Shown here: piece after piece, positions 33,266 through 45,856 of the stretch
Numbering within the stretch: the stretch's first letter is position 1
Layout: each line of letters opens with the position of its first letter
Source of the DNA: Litsea cubeba
Lineage: Eukaryota; Streptophyta; Magnoliopsida; Laurales; Lauraceae
Direction of reading: 5' to 3'
DNA: 64,000 bases
Assembly: GCA_012931725.1 (NCBI GenBank)
Contig: CM022949.1
Location: 53,428,760-53,492,759 of the forward strand
The notes under the pieces: generated by a model
The model's database searches: none
What the model saw: the letters and a program-made list of their open reading frames with translations, nothing else
Told to the model about the DNA's origin: nothing
Program-made: the position numbers and the translations under genes

Positions 33266-35838
33266 TGATGGACAGCGCATTCTGGTAGGTTCTACTGAGG
33301 TCGGTGGACATGGGAGTCCGTTTGGTTCCGACTCTTTCGTAACCGAGGGGCAGAGGCGTGCATCTACATTTTTTTTTGTGGGTGTGCCAGATTTTCTATT
33401 TTACTTGGAATTGTAGGTGGTGATCCGGAGATCAACCTTCACAAGTAAAACGGAAATCAACTTCTGTCGAGTTTTCCATTGCACATATATTTAAGAAAAG
33501 AGACATTTTTCTTGATTTGCCGTGAAAGGCGATTTTTTTGGCATTTATAGCCGATTTTGGCGTTTATAGCCGATTTTGGCATTTATAGCCGATTTACAAT
33601 TCTTATCAATAATGAAAGACAAGAGTTGTGATTTTTTTGTCTATTTTGGAAAAATACAAACTACAATGAAAAGCAAGAAAATGAGGATCTAACTTCTTAG
33701 GAGATTGTGGGGGACTCGTTCAGATTGACGGTTGCAAGCCGTATGTGGACTTCGCCATCATCCATGCAGATGAGAACAGAGGATGCTCCTGATTCGCTTG
33801 ACTTGGCTATAACCTCAGGTTTTTAAAGGACAAAGACCAAAAGGAGGTCCTATGTCCAATAAAAAAACTAAGTAGACGGGCTGAAAAGCCACATCTAAGC
33901 CATTGGAGGCAGAAGGAGAAGGCAAGGACCTTGGGGGGTACCCCCCAAGGGACTTTTGTCACCTTGTAGCGGTGGTCGGTGTAGAACTTCCGCAGAGTTT
34001 TCTCTCTTTCTTTCTCTGGATTTCTGTGCTTTTTTCTGATCTGGGATCTATCTTGTTTTTCCGGTCTGGATTCCTTTGGAGTGCTCTCCTATTTTATAGG
34101 CTATTTTGGTAGCCATTTAGGAGAGTTTATGGGCTTTTATTGTCATTAAGCCGCATAATGGGAGGAGTTACAGGATTTAATTTCTTTATTTTGTAACTCC
34201 TTTTTCTTGGCTTCTGATTGGCCGGAGGAGATTGAGGGCATTTAATCGCCTTTAATCGCCATGATGGGAGGAGTTTCATGTTTTAAATGTCATGAATCTC
34301 TTAAATTGTAACTCCCGGATGCTTGCTTCTGATTGGGCCGTCCAAAGAAATGGATTAATAACTGTAATAAAGCTTGTCAATTAATCGCATTAAGTGGTCG
34401 CCGAGCAGTTGAAGAGTCGCGGGCCGTGCCGCGTCTTTTGGGATTCTTCTGGCGATGATCATCGATGGATCTTCATGTAGATCGACATCGGATGACCATA
34501 TAACTTCAGGTATTGGTTGCCAACAGCGGGTCGGTGCCATCTGTCCTGTCGATTTCTCGATCAGTCGGGTAGAAAGCACACTTTTTTTGGTTGACCGGTT
34601 GGCGATCAATGTTGATTTTGATACTCTTGATGATTGACCCGTGATTTTGACGGATGTCAAAGGATTTGGTGTCTCAAAAGTATGAATTTTGAAAAATCCC
34701 AGGGGTCAGATGCTTCGAATCGCGAAAAAACGACGAAAAACGAGGCTTCTGGGGCCCTCCCGGCGATCCGGGGCTCTAGAGTCGCCGGTGACCCTGGGCC
34801 AGGGTCGCAGTGGGGGGGTTTTCCGCCCTTTTGTCCCGTTTCATGTCCGTTTTTGATTTTTTTAAATCTTTTCTTCTTCTGTATTTTTCTTTGACATTTT
34901 TGATCATTTATTGGCCTAATTTCCCTGTAGAAAACCTAATGAGAATCCTTGCATTTTGGTTTGCAAAGTTCCCTAATTTTCCGAGAAAGCCGAAGACTTT
35001 GTCGCGTAGAGCTGCCGATTTTCCGTCAGAAGCTGAAACTGGGTCAAACGATGTCAGAATGACCTGAAATTTGGGGTGAAGCCTCCTGAGCAATAAATAA
35101 GACCAACCATAGGCTTTTGTTTGAGTTTTGAAGCCGTTTGCGGTCCTATCACCGGTAGACTTGTTTTTATCGCGATGAAGATGTCGCGGCTTGATGTGCG
35201 GTCAACCGATGTCCGATTGACTTGAAATTTGACAGGGAACCTATTGGAGTCATTTTAAGATGATCCATAGGCACTGTCTTGGAAACCATAGTCCCGGGGA
35301 GCTTCGCCGCCGAGAGGCCTGATTTGGCTTTCGAGCGTCAAAGTCTGGTCAAATGTTGTCGAAATGACCTGAAATTTGACGTGTAGCCCTTTGTAAGAAT
35401 TTTGAAGCCGTCCATGTGCTCTATCTGATGAGTGATGGACTCGGTGGTTCTCGCCGCCGAGAGGCTTGATTTAGTTGTTCGAGGGTTGATGTAGGGTCAA
35501 ACGTTGTCGGTTTGACTCGGAATTGACGTGGAGTCTTTTGGATGTATTTTGAGACCATCCATCGGCTCTGATCGAAGATTTGGTGTCTCCGATGCTTTTG
35601 CCGCCGGGAGCTCCTTTTCAGCTATTGGAGAAGCGAAGTTAGGCCAAATGATTTTGAAATGGCCCGAAACTTCTTGTGTACTCCTCTTTTGGCTGTCTTG
35701 AAGGATCTTGTAGTTTTTGTTTGATTCTGACAAGATTTGATTTTTGGAAGTAGCATTGCCTATTTATGGTAGGCTGCGACTTCATGTAGCTTTTTGGTTT
35801 TGAAGAAGCAAAGTGACACATTTTTTTTTGTGTCAACA
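33266..35838 (-). mobile_element. 5' LTR of gypsy G1
   Basis: 2573 bp, TGATGGAC at the low end and GTGTCAACA at the high end. The minus TATA box is at about 34092-34099. It is adjacent to the primer site and leader, which marks it as the 5' LTR. It is homologous to 2726-5003 and, inverted, to 36485-38732. The outer flank is CGCCC. Confidence 0.87.
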
Positions 35839-36484
35839 CGCCCCTGCCTGGCAGCTCAACAAAATTTGTGAAAGGTGAGTCATCTTTTTCTATTACTCAC
35901 TCATCTTTGCCCAAAATTGCTTGCCATTATTGTGGTATTAAAGGGCACATCAAGTTTGAGTGCAAACTAAGAAAAAGTCACATGTCTAAAACCTTCTATG
36001 AGCCTAAGAAAGTAATATAAAATCCTATGAAGGGTGAGACACTAAAAACCAAGGAAGACTCTAAGAAGATTAAACAAGTTAAACCAATTAAAAAGAAGAC
36101 TCCTAAGATAGATTCTAAAAAGCTTAAACAAGTTAAATGAAATGTAAAAGAATTAATCTATCAAGAAGAATCTTCTCAACTTACCTCCCTTAACTCAATA
36201 AATGAAAGATCTTTTGAAGAAAATTGTAAAGTTAAATTTAAAAGTCAAAAGACATAAAGAGGGAGAAGATAAGAAAATAATTGAGAAGAAAAGGAAAATA
36301 AGTCATTCCCTTAAGAAACAAACTCACCAATCTCAAAAGACTATTCACCAATCTAAGCTTATATTAGTCAAATCTCAAAATCATGGTGATAAGTCAAAAT
36401 GTAAAATTTATCAAGTCAAGTCTCCAAGAGTTGGTGGGACTTCAAAGATGGACCTCAATGAACAACCCTCTCAAGAGCTTAGGT
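35839..36484 (+). pseudogene. Copia Gag fragment with a CCHC knuckle
   Basis: A short frame from 35839 has 'CHYCGIKGHIKFECK', a perfect C-x2-C-x4-H-x4-C zinc knuckle as in copia Gag, then Lys-rich sequence with a stop at about 36017 and further stops beyond. It is not closely alike to the knuckles of A or B-D. It lies between two gypsy LTRs in opposite orientation and is probably the remains of the element into which they inserted. Confidence 0.65.
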
Positions 36485-38732
36485 CGTTGACACCAAAATT
36501 GTCACTTTGCCTCTTCAACCTCAACAAAGCTACGTGAAGCCGCAGCCTAACATAAATAGGTAATGTTACTTCCAAAAAAATCAAATCTTGTCAGAATCAA
36601 ACAAAAACTGTAAGATCCTTCAAAACAGCCAAGAGAGGAGTACACATGAAGTTTCAGGCCATTTTAAAATTATTTGGCCTAACTTGACTCCTCCAGCAGC
36701 TGAATAAGAGCTCCCGGCGGCGAAAGCGTCGAAGACATCAAATCTTCGATCAAAGCCTGTGGCTGGTCTCAAAATACCTCCAAAAGGCTCCACGTCAAGT
36801 TCGAGGTCAAACCGACAACGTTTGACCCTGCCTCAACCCTCGAACAGCAGAATCATGCCTCTCGGCGGTGTGAACCACCGAAACCATAACTCATTAGACA
36901 GAGCACATGACTGGCTTCAAAATGCTTACAAAGGGCTACATGTCAAGTTTCAGGTCATTTCGATAACATTTGATCAGACTTTGACTATCGGAAGCCAAAT
37001 CAGGCCTCTCGGCGGCGAAGCTCCCCAGGGCCATGGTTTTCAAACCAGAGCTAATGGATTGTCCCAAAATGACTCCAATAGGCTCCCTGTCAAAATTCAG
37101 ATCAATCGGACATCGGTTGACCGCACATCAAAGCGCAACATCTTCCTCACGATAAAATCAAGTCTACTGGCGACAGGAACCCACACGGCTTCAAAACTCA
37201 AACAAAAGCCTATGGTTGGTCTTATTTATTGCTCAGGAGGCTTCATCTCAAATTTCAGGTCATTCCGAGATCGTTTGATCTAGTTTCGGCTATTGACGGC
37301 AAATCGGCAGCTCTGCGACAAAGTCTTCGGCTTTCCTAGAAAATTGGAAACTTTGCACTCCAAAATGCAAGGATTATCGTCAAGTTCTCTACAGGGAAAT
37401 TAGGCCAATAAATGTATAAAAATGTCAGGAGAAATACGGAAGAAAAAATAATTGAAAAAATAGGAAGAAAGGCCGAAAAACAGCGACCAAAAGGGGAAAA
37501 ACCCCCCATGGTCGCCGGCGACCCTAGAAATTCGGGTCGCTGGATTTTTGCCAAAAAGGCGTATTTCGGCCCCTTTTCGTATTTCGAGATGTTTTGCCCC
37601 TATGGTTTTTCAAAATTTTGACTTTTGAGGCTCCAAACCAAAAAGGCGTATTTCCAACTTATTACAGTCATTAACTCGTTACTTCGGACGGCCCAATCAG
37701 AATCAAGGAAAAATGAGTTACAAGAAACTCCTCCTACGATGGTGATTAAAGGGAATTAAAAGCCTTAACTCTCCACTGGCCAATCAAAAGCCAAGGAAGA
37801 GGAGTTACAAAGCAAATGAATTAAAACTCGTAACTCCTCCCATGATGTGGTTTTATGACAATTAAAGCCCATAAACCCTCCTAAAATTACCAAAAGCCTA
37901 TAAATAGGATAGCATTCCAAGAAGAACAGGTCCAGAAAAATCGATCAGATCATACGAATCCGGAAATACAAGAGAAAGAAAAAAGAGAGAAAACTCTACT
38001 GAAGTTCTGCACCGACCACCGCTACAAGGTGACAAAAGTCCCTTGGGGGGAACTCCCCCCAAGGTACTTTGCCTTCTCCTTTTTCTCCCAATGGCTTAGA
38101 CGTGGCTTTTCAGCCCGTCTACTTAGCTTTTTATTGGATATATGACCTCCTCTTGGTCTTTGTCATCGAAAAATCTGAGGTTGAAGCCGAGCCAAGTGAA
38201 TCAAGAGCATCCTATGTTCTCATCTGCATGGATGTTGGCGAAGTCCACATACGACTTGCGACCGTTAATTTGAATGAGTCCCCCACAATCTCCTGAGAAG
38301 TTAGATCCTCCTTTTCTTGCTTTTCATTGTAGTTTGTATTTTTCTAAAGAGACAAAATAATCACAACTCTTGTCTTTCACTATTGATATAAATTATAAAT
38401 CGGCTATAAATGCCAAAAATCGCCTTTTACGGCAAAAATCGCCTTTAACATCAAAACAAATGAAGTTGTCTCTTACGGCATTTCAAAACCACGTCTCTTT
38501 TCTTAAATATATGTGCAATGAAAATTTGAAAAAAGTTGATTTCCTTTTTAACTTGTGCAGGTCGATCTCTGGATCACCATTTGCAATTCCAAGGAGAGTA
38601 GAAAATCTGACACACCCTAAAAAGAAAAATGTTGATGCTCGCTTCGCCTCCGGTCGTGAAAGGGTTGGACCAAACAGACTCTCACGTCCGCCGACCTCAG
38701 TAATGCACCGAGCACGAAATGCGTGTCCATCA
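36485..38732 (+). mobile_element. Solo LTR of the G1 gypsy family, plus strand
   Basis: 2248 bp, starting CGTTGACACC (TG changed to CG) and ending GTCCATCA, with TATAAAT at 37899-37905. No internal region or primer site follows. The flanks TAGGT (36480-36484) and TAGGC (38733-38737) form a target duplication with one mismatch. It is inverted relative to 33266-35838. Confidence 0.8.
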
Positions 38733-39875
38733 TAGGCGGATTTCCAAAGTTAGATACTTAAACAAACTTGAAGGCCATGAACCTCGTTGACCAACCTATG
38801 CATATATATATATATATAGTTATTTCTAAGTATTGGTCAATATACATTTGCATTTTTTCCTTTCATAGTTACATATTTTAAAATGCAATGTTTCTTTATG
38901 ATCATTTGATTTTTGTCTTCATGAACCTCTAGTTACATCTTATGGTTTTCAAAATCATTGATTACAATTTGTATAATTGATTTGCATTTTGTTCTCATAT
39001 TGGTATATCTATTAAAAATGCATTTCAATGCTTGAAGATCAATTGATTGTGCTTTCAAAAGCTTGCATAGTATAATATCCTACTCATGATCAATTGATAC
39101 TTCATTTCATGTTTTCCAAAATCATTTGAGTTAATAAAGCATTTTTTAAAAAAAAACTAAATCTTTTTTAAAAACAAAATTTTCATAGATTTTTAAGTTA
39201 TATCTTTTCAAATTGAAAATTTTTTTTTTTGAAAATTCAACTTGTATGTGCTCCAAATAATTACATCATTTCTAATGCAAGTTGAAAAATGATTTATGCC
39301 TCATTGATAAATTTTTTGATGGAAAATGAGGATCGAAATTGATTTTCATTCTATGCTTACTAAATTAGAATTTTTTTAAAATGAAAACTCAGTTTTTTAA
39401 TATACTTCAGATTCAATTGATTAGGGCCTTATAGTTATATTGATTAAATAAATTTTCCAATTGATATCAAGTCATATATGTTCATATCAATTTGTATGAG
39501 TACTAATAGCTATATACTTTAGTATACAAATTGAAAATTAAAAATCGATAATGTGTTATCTTCAAAATAATTTTCTTTATGCTCATTGTTGGATTTTGGT
39601 TATTGAAATAATTTGAAAATTGTATGAATGGAAATGCTCTAAAGCTTCATTAGTTGTATCTATCAAAGCATGTTCCATGTACTCATTTCCTATGCGTATG
39701 GTTATATCATCTTAGTTAGAAATGAATATTGCTACAAGCAATTTGCATCTTTACTCATTTAGTTATATTCTTTCTATGTGCAAATTGAATTGTAAGACTC
39801 ATGGATCATGTAATTCATTTTCATTTTGTGAGAGCAGAGAGTGTATATGATTAATGGATCATCTTAGATGGATTA
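38733..39875. other. AT-rich intergenic DNA
   Basis: No gene seen. A (TA)n run lies at about 38802-38818. Strongly AT-rich with no element termini that I could support. Confidence 0.7.
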
Positions 39876-41502
39876 TGATGTGAATTTAAATTCAATATTT
39901 TAATACTGCAAGTGCACAACTGTTTTTTTTTTTTTTTTTTTTTTTTAAAGAGTGGCAAGTACAGGTTGAGTCCCACAAGGAGCGCTACTGAAATATCTTT
40001 TTTTATATTAAAAGCTGATTTTTTCTATAATGAATATAAAAATATATCAAAGATTTGAATGAGAGATAAAGCTACTTTGCAAGGTGATCGGATAACAAAA
40101 ATGATAAAGGTAGATCAGAGCAACAAAGAGTCCATTAATAAATTTCAATTCTCAAACCACATACTTTAATTTAATCTTTTGCCTTGCAAATAACTCAGAT
40201 CAGAAACAACTGAATGTTTCTGATCTGGAAGATATTCTTTTTTTTTTAATTTAATTCTTAAGAAGAAGAACCCAAGACCTCCATCACCTCATAAAAATAT
40301 AAATTACTTTGAGCGTCAGTTAACAAATTAAGCATAAAATATCAAAGGCATATAAACCTAAGTATATTCTATCAAAAGAAGATTAACTGATCAAAAATAA
40401 ATTTATTTAAAATATAAAGCAGAGGTTTGCCTGCGGCATGAAGGCAGATCTATTATTCTACTAAACATGCATCATAGAGACATAAAGATTAAATTAAAGA
40501 CATCAAAAACGAAAATAAAATCACTTAACTTCACTTTGTGCTCCGATCCAAAAGAATCTACTCCTCCATTGCAAAAGATGTAATTTCCATTGAGAACTTC
40601 AACTTTACAACATCTCCTTTACAAAGATTCTTCTTCAAAATAAATCCTTGGACATGACCCAAGGCTACCAAAATAAAATAATGGAGAAAAGAAGTAAGTA
40701 AGAGAAGGTGTGGCTAGGATAGAATAAATTAATAAAGAAAGATGGGATCCCTTGTTTGGACGTGTGGGAGTGTTTAAATAGGGCATGAGCTCCCTATTCT
40801 TTCTCTCTAGATCCTCTTTTTTTAGCATAAGAATCTCCCTTCTTTAGTAAGTCTTCTTCTTGCTTTCCAAGCTTGCAAGATTTGGCAAATAATGGTAGAG
40901 ATTTTTAAGGAGAATCTTCCAAAGGTATTTTTCTAAACTCCTTGCTTGCTCACACCTTCTAGATTTTACTTTAAGCAAATCCTCATGAAATGGACCCACT
41001 TTCTTTGATAAGTTCTTCAAACAAATCTGAAATTGAATTTGTAGCAAAGCTTGGCATGGTGTGGGACCACATGGGGAGTGCACACACCTTGAAGTGGCTT
41101 GGCTTGGATATTCTGTGAATTTCTTTTCAACGCAGGTCTCAATTAACTGAAGATTCCCTACAAGAATAAAAAGAATAATTCAGCCATAACATGTTTAAAA
41201 TTCATAAATGTCATGCATGAGACCCGAATGAGATCATGCACATGAATGCACCATTGAATGATTTTCCATGAACTAATTGATGATGCAAGAATAAAAAAGC
41301 TAATTTGCGTGACACTAAGATGATGTAGACAAATGATTTCATAAAATTCATGCAATATTGATGATTTTGACTAAAATTCCAACTTTGATGCTAAAATGCA
41401 TGAAATTATAAAATTCTATGAAATTGAGTGCAAATTACCCTAATTAAGTCAACAAAGTAACATCAAATGATGAATGGGAACTACAATTTTGTGGACTTAT
41501 CA
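39876..41502 (-). mobile_element. Solo LTR, 1.6 kb
   Basis: TGATGTGAATTT at the low end, GGACTTATCA at the high end, flanked by perfect GATTA duplications (39871-39875 and 41503-41507). The minus strand starts TGATAAGTCC and ends with a '...TTGTGGGACTC...GCACTTGCAG' region, a style seen at the 3' ends of several plant LTRs. It holds a 24-T run at 39923-39946. No coding sequence, so it is a solo LTR or a short non-autonomous element. Confidence 0.8.
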
Positions 41503-41621
41503 GATTAATGTTAAACTCGTTTGGTATGTTTTTCATAATTATATATCTATATGAGTCTCATGTTCCATCCTTGTGTAATCCATGGCATCTCTTATGATTC
41601 ATATCTTCTTGTGCAGATAGT

Positions 41622-42630
41622 TGTTGGCATACAAAAAATTCATTCATCCATGTATCACAGTTGCCAGGGCAAAATACTCATTTTCACAAAAAGATGTCAT
41701 TTTTTTTACCATTGGGATCTGACCGGCCATAGTGAAAGCACCCCAACGGCTATTGTTCACAAGGTTCACTGGCCGCCTGAATCTTCAATACACTGGTCGC
41801 TCAGCGCAACGATGTGGCCGCTGCTCTTCGTACATATGATGACCGCTGGATGCTACATGATTCAAAGCATTGGCAGCCGAAGTTCTTCTCCCTTGGCCAC
41901 CAAGCAGTTATCGCCCATGATCACCTACGATCTCTGGTCAGTTACACCTTCTGACGGCCGCTAGATCTGCAAGAGAGGAACGATTACAACTCCTATTAAT
42001 TGCAGTTTTCAAAACCACCTCCACTCCTCCATGACTTCCGACGGTTATGGCTTCTCAAAGGCTATATTTAATGGAGACTTGAGGAGGCAGCAAGACATCT
42101 CCGATCCCGAGCAAAAGAAGACTTGAAACTCTGCCATTTTTTCAAGAGAGAAGTCGTTGTCCCTTCCTTCCTCAAGGTGAGAATTAACCAGAGGACTCTT
42201 TGGCCATTGGGTATAGTTCCTAAAAACCAGTCTTTGTTCCTCTCACCTGAGAAGAAGGTCTTCACCGTTTTGAGGCAGACATCTCTATCAACTCTTCTTC
42301 CACACTAAGGTGATGAATTACAAAGATTGGTGGAGGGAACTTCAGGGCAGACTTCCTCAACTTCGTCTTCAGCAAACCCTCTGAAGACAACTGTTTCTTC
42401 CTTTCTCCTTTCACTCTGTAACTTTCTTGTGTTTGATCTCCTAAGCCTGACGAAGGGGTTGTGTAAAAACTTGTAAACAACCTGCACTCAGAAGGTAAGG
42501 CAAAAAGAACCCATGTAAACAAAAGTGGAGATGACTCCTCAAAGCACAATCAAATACATGTGAAGGTCGTCTTCACATCTTTCTGTAACATTCAAGAATG
42601 AATAAAAGTCTTTTTCCCTTTTCATTTTAG
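41622..42630 (+). mobile_element. Probable 5' LTR of gypsy G2
   Basis: Begins TGTTGGCATAC. A TATA-like CTATATTTAA is at about 42062-42071, and an AATAAA-like 'gaatgaataaaag' precedes the primer site. The exact right end is unclear, because several bases separate the last CA from the primer site. No second copy is in the window, so the limits are approximate. Confidence 0.5.
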
Positions 42631-42645
42631 AATGAAATAGAAAAT

Positions 42646-42663
42646 TGGCGCCGTCTATGGGAA
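42646..42663 (+). promoter_or_regulatory. Primer-binding site of gypsy G2
   Basis: TGGCGCCGTCTATGGGAA, a form typical of plant Ty3/gypsy elements of the Tat/Ogre/Athila group. Confidence 0.8.
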
Positions 42664-43027
42664 TTTACATATTTCCCGAGATGCCTCGTTGATCAAACAC
42701 TTAGGAAAATTGGAAAGAAGAAAGTAGGCCTTGACTACTGCTGTTCTTAAAAAAAAAAAAAGAACATATCAGATAACATCTAACAGAGACGAAGTGGAGA
42801 AGATGCATGACGCCCATCCATCATTGCAAAGGCGATTCGGAGGAGCACAAATGCAACTAGCTGCTAGAAAATATGGTGTTGGCCAGCCAGTCAGACCTCA
42901 CTTTGCGTGTCCAAGGGCTGTTGCAACGGACCGTGCATACAGAACTCCGCGGCCAATTTCTTTGGTGTTAGCACATCCCAAAACAGTCACTGCGATTGAC
43001 AAAGTCTCGCGGCCAGTGGATTCTGCA
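42664..43027 (+). mobile_element. Gypsy G2 leader, first part
   Basis: Leader sequence between the primer site and the CACTA insertion. It resumes at 51550. The last three bases, GCA, are the CACTA target duplication. No supported ORF. Confidence 0.6.
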
Positions 43028-43039
43028 CACTACAAGAAA

Positions 43040-43465
43040 AACTGTTTGTAGCGGCGGCCGCCGGCCGCCGGTAAAAGCGATGTATACCACCGGTAAAAGT
43101 AATAGCGACGGTTTGACTGGCCGCCGGTGGGTGTCGGTACATGTCCGGACGGTAAAGGTTTGGGCGGCGTCCACCGGCCACCGCTATTTCTATTTATTGC
43201 GGCGGGTCTGACCGCCGGTAAAAGAAATCCGTCGCGTAGATGGACGACGAAGAAAACTTATAGCGGCGCCCATTGGCCGCCGATAATAATAAAATGGCCG
43301 CCGCTGAAAACTTTTTAGCGACGGCCGTTTGAGCGCCGTTAAAAGCAGGATTTATATATGACAATATATTTTAGCGGCGGTCATTGGCCGCCGCTATAAG
43401 GCATATTTTTTTAAAAAATACTGCTTTTAGCAGCGGTCATGTGGCCGCCGCTAAAAGCATTTTTT
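43040..43465. repeat. Left sub-terminal repeats of the CACTA
   Basis: About ten direct and inverted copies of 'gccgccgctaaaag'-type motifs, alternating with AT-rich spacers. Confidence 0.85.
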
Positions 43466-43849
43466 TTTTTTTAACAAATATAACCCCACATTAATCACAA
43501 AAATACCTGCCAATAATTTACAAAGATCCATCTTTGCATATTCTTCACACATCTAACAAATTAATCTATAGAAGTACATCGATAACAGTAAATATATAAA
43601 ACTCAACAAGTAAATAGTATTTATTCAACATCAATAAAAATCCCATGCTCCCATGCTAATACTTACAGATCATCCTTACAATTGATCTAAAAAGGTAAAT
43701 GTACAATTCAGATAGGATTAGTAAGTAGGAACCAAAATAGATCACATGAACAGAAGAACTAACACATCACATGAACAGAATCAAAATTGAAAGAGGGAAA
43801 AAAAAAAAAGCATGCGTCATCTACATAAAGACCTATTAAAAAAAAAAGG

Positions 43850-43968
43850 CTCTTGGCTTCATGTTCCTCCTCCAAGGCTCTCTTATAAGGAGCCGAATGT
43901 TGTATGACCGTCTTTGACACACCCATGCCTAAGCCAAGTACACGTCCTTTGACATCACGTCCAAAGAC
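43850..43968 (-). pseudogene. Transposase remnant (plant En/Spm Transposase_24-like)
   Basis: An open stretch of about 39 codons on the minus strand contains 'GRVLGLGMGVSKT' and then 'YKRALEEEHEAK'. The G-R-x-x-G-x-G-x-G-x-x-x-x core is characteristic of the C-terminal part of plant En/Spm-associated transposase proteins (PF03004 type). An AG acceptor precedes it (minus strand '...tttaatag|GTC'), so it looks like one leftover exon. No neighbouring exons were found. Confidence 0.55.
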
Positions 43969-45824
43969 CTATTAAAAAAAATAAAAGAATAAAAAAATTA
44001 TGTCAACAATAACACAAATATGAACGATAATGATCAATAAGCCCATCAGGGACCATGTGCACCAATTGAAAATAAATTAGGACAGTTTGTCCTAATGTTG
44101 TTGCCTTTTTCAGAGCTATAAGTGAGGATCAAGGAAGTGGCTAAGTGGTAGCAGCCAAGGCCTTCTTGGTCCCTGTTTCAATGCATGAGATGAGGATTAG
44201 GACTGTCATTATAAAGCCAGGCATTCAATTATAAATGTTTTGTAGGTTTGTAGTAGTAGTTTTGTAGGTTGCATTATAAATGTTACCTTAGCTATCCTAC
44301 CCAATTCAGACAAAGGATCCACAGCTGTTGAGGAAGTAGTACCAACCTGATAGACACCATGAAATAATAGTTAAGTCGTTATAACTAATATGCAGTTTTA
44401 AAAGTAGCAAATAAAAAATATCAGCATTCTAAAAGTAAGCATACCTCCAGAATATTGCAGCATGAAATTTTTGTAACAAGAGCCCACTAGCTTTATCACA
44501 ATTTTGTAAAATTCCATTTAGAAGTCCATGCACTAGAGAATATTTACCTTTCAATAGACCTTAAAGATAACTGGCATTTTATACAACATGCATCACTATC
44601 CTGCCATATTCTAATTGTGGTACAAAAATATCTTAGATGTTTCCATAGGGAATTCTATCTCCAATTATCCACTAGCAGGTCGTACAAAGGTAGATATTAT
44701 GATTGCCTTATCTGGGTAATATAGCATATTTTTGAATTCATTATACTATTGTTTACCAAAACAATGCATCAGTCTGTTTTTCCCTACAATATGCCAGCAG
44801 CTGAGTGGACATCATAATAACTATATGCAATAGACATAAACACAAGTATATGTAAGCGTTCAGCTCCATGCCTCTATCATCACTTACTAAAAATCAATGT
44901 TCTTTTTTGAGTTGAAAAAAAAAATTGCGAATCCCAACAATTCTTGATCTGTGGTTGGCCTCAGACCATCATGTTTAGTCTTGGATAGTCATTTTTGCAG
45001 GAAGAAGCCAGAAAAATTAGGTTTTCTGGAAATCAGCTGTATCCTGTATCAAGTGTGCATTCTGGAGCCAAAGCCCCACCTGTTGTAGAAACAAATCACC
45101 ATACCATGTAATCATTACCAGGAGCTGATGGGCAGTGGACCCTACTGCCTTGACAAAAGTCCAATAGAGTGGGACCGACTCACATCAGCATCCGCTCTTA
45201 GAAAACTGCTACTTTTAAGGGGCCCCAACAAACTGACACATACAAATATTCCCATGATGCAGGTGAAGAAACACAAGCCAAGTTCCTACCATTGCCAACC
45301 CATTTCCCCCATCATTCTGGTTCTTTTGGAAATTGAAAATGATGTCTTTCCACAGCATCAAGCATATCTTTGCTGTCAATCAGGGATAAAGGATGTCTTT
45401 ATTTATAAACCAGCTTAGAAGAAACGCCCTGAGCATGGACCATACAGCTAGAATGCACCCATGGGCCACTAAACTGTGGGCCTGTGGCACTGCCATAACA
45501 GATTAAAGGGGAAAACAATAGACCAAGAAAAGAGAGAAGACTTCATCAACTGAATACAACTAAAAACGCATTGCTCTTCGAATAGTGGCAACCTTTTTCA
45601 GAAGATAAAGCTAAACTCTTTGCCATGATGTCCAGCTCATGCACTTAGTTGTTCATGCAATATTTCTCATGAGTGCCTGCTCACTGCCTGACATAAAAAA
45701 AAGAAAAAGAAAAAGGATTCTCATTTTGCAATATTACCTTAGGTAACTTCTCATTTTGCAACTGTTATCAACTTATTACTAATGATGTCACTGGTTGGCT
45801 AAATGCAGCATGCATACTTCATCG

Positions 45825-45856
45825 ACTGTTATCAACTGTTATCAACTGTTATCAAC
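45825..45856. repeat. 10-bp tandem repeat
   Basis: Three copies of 'actgttatca', with another near 45765. Confidence 0.8.

Noticed and set aside
36202..36537. 111-codon lysine-rich plus-strand frame
   Set aside because: Out of frame with the zinc-knuckle fragment and crosses into the LTR at 36485; probably a shadow of degraded Gag.
45128..45418. 96-codon plus-strand frame in the CACTA
   Set aside because: No recognised motif, no splice or promoter context, and ordinary chance length for the region.
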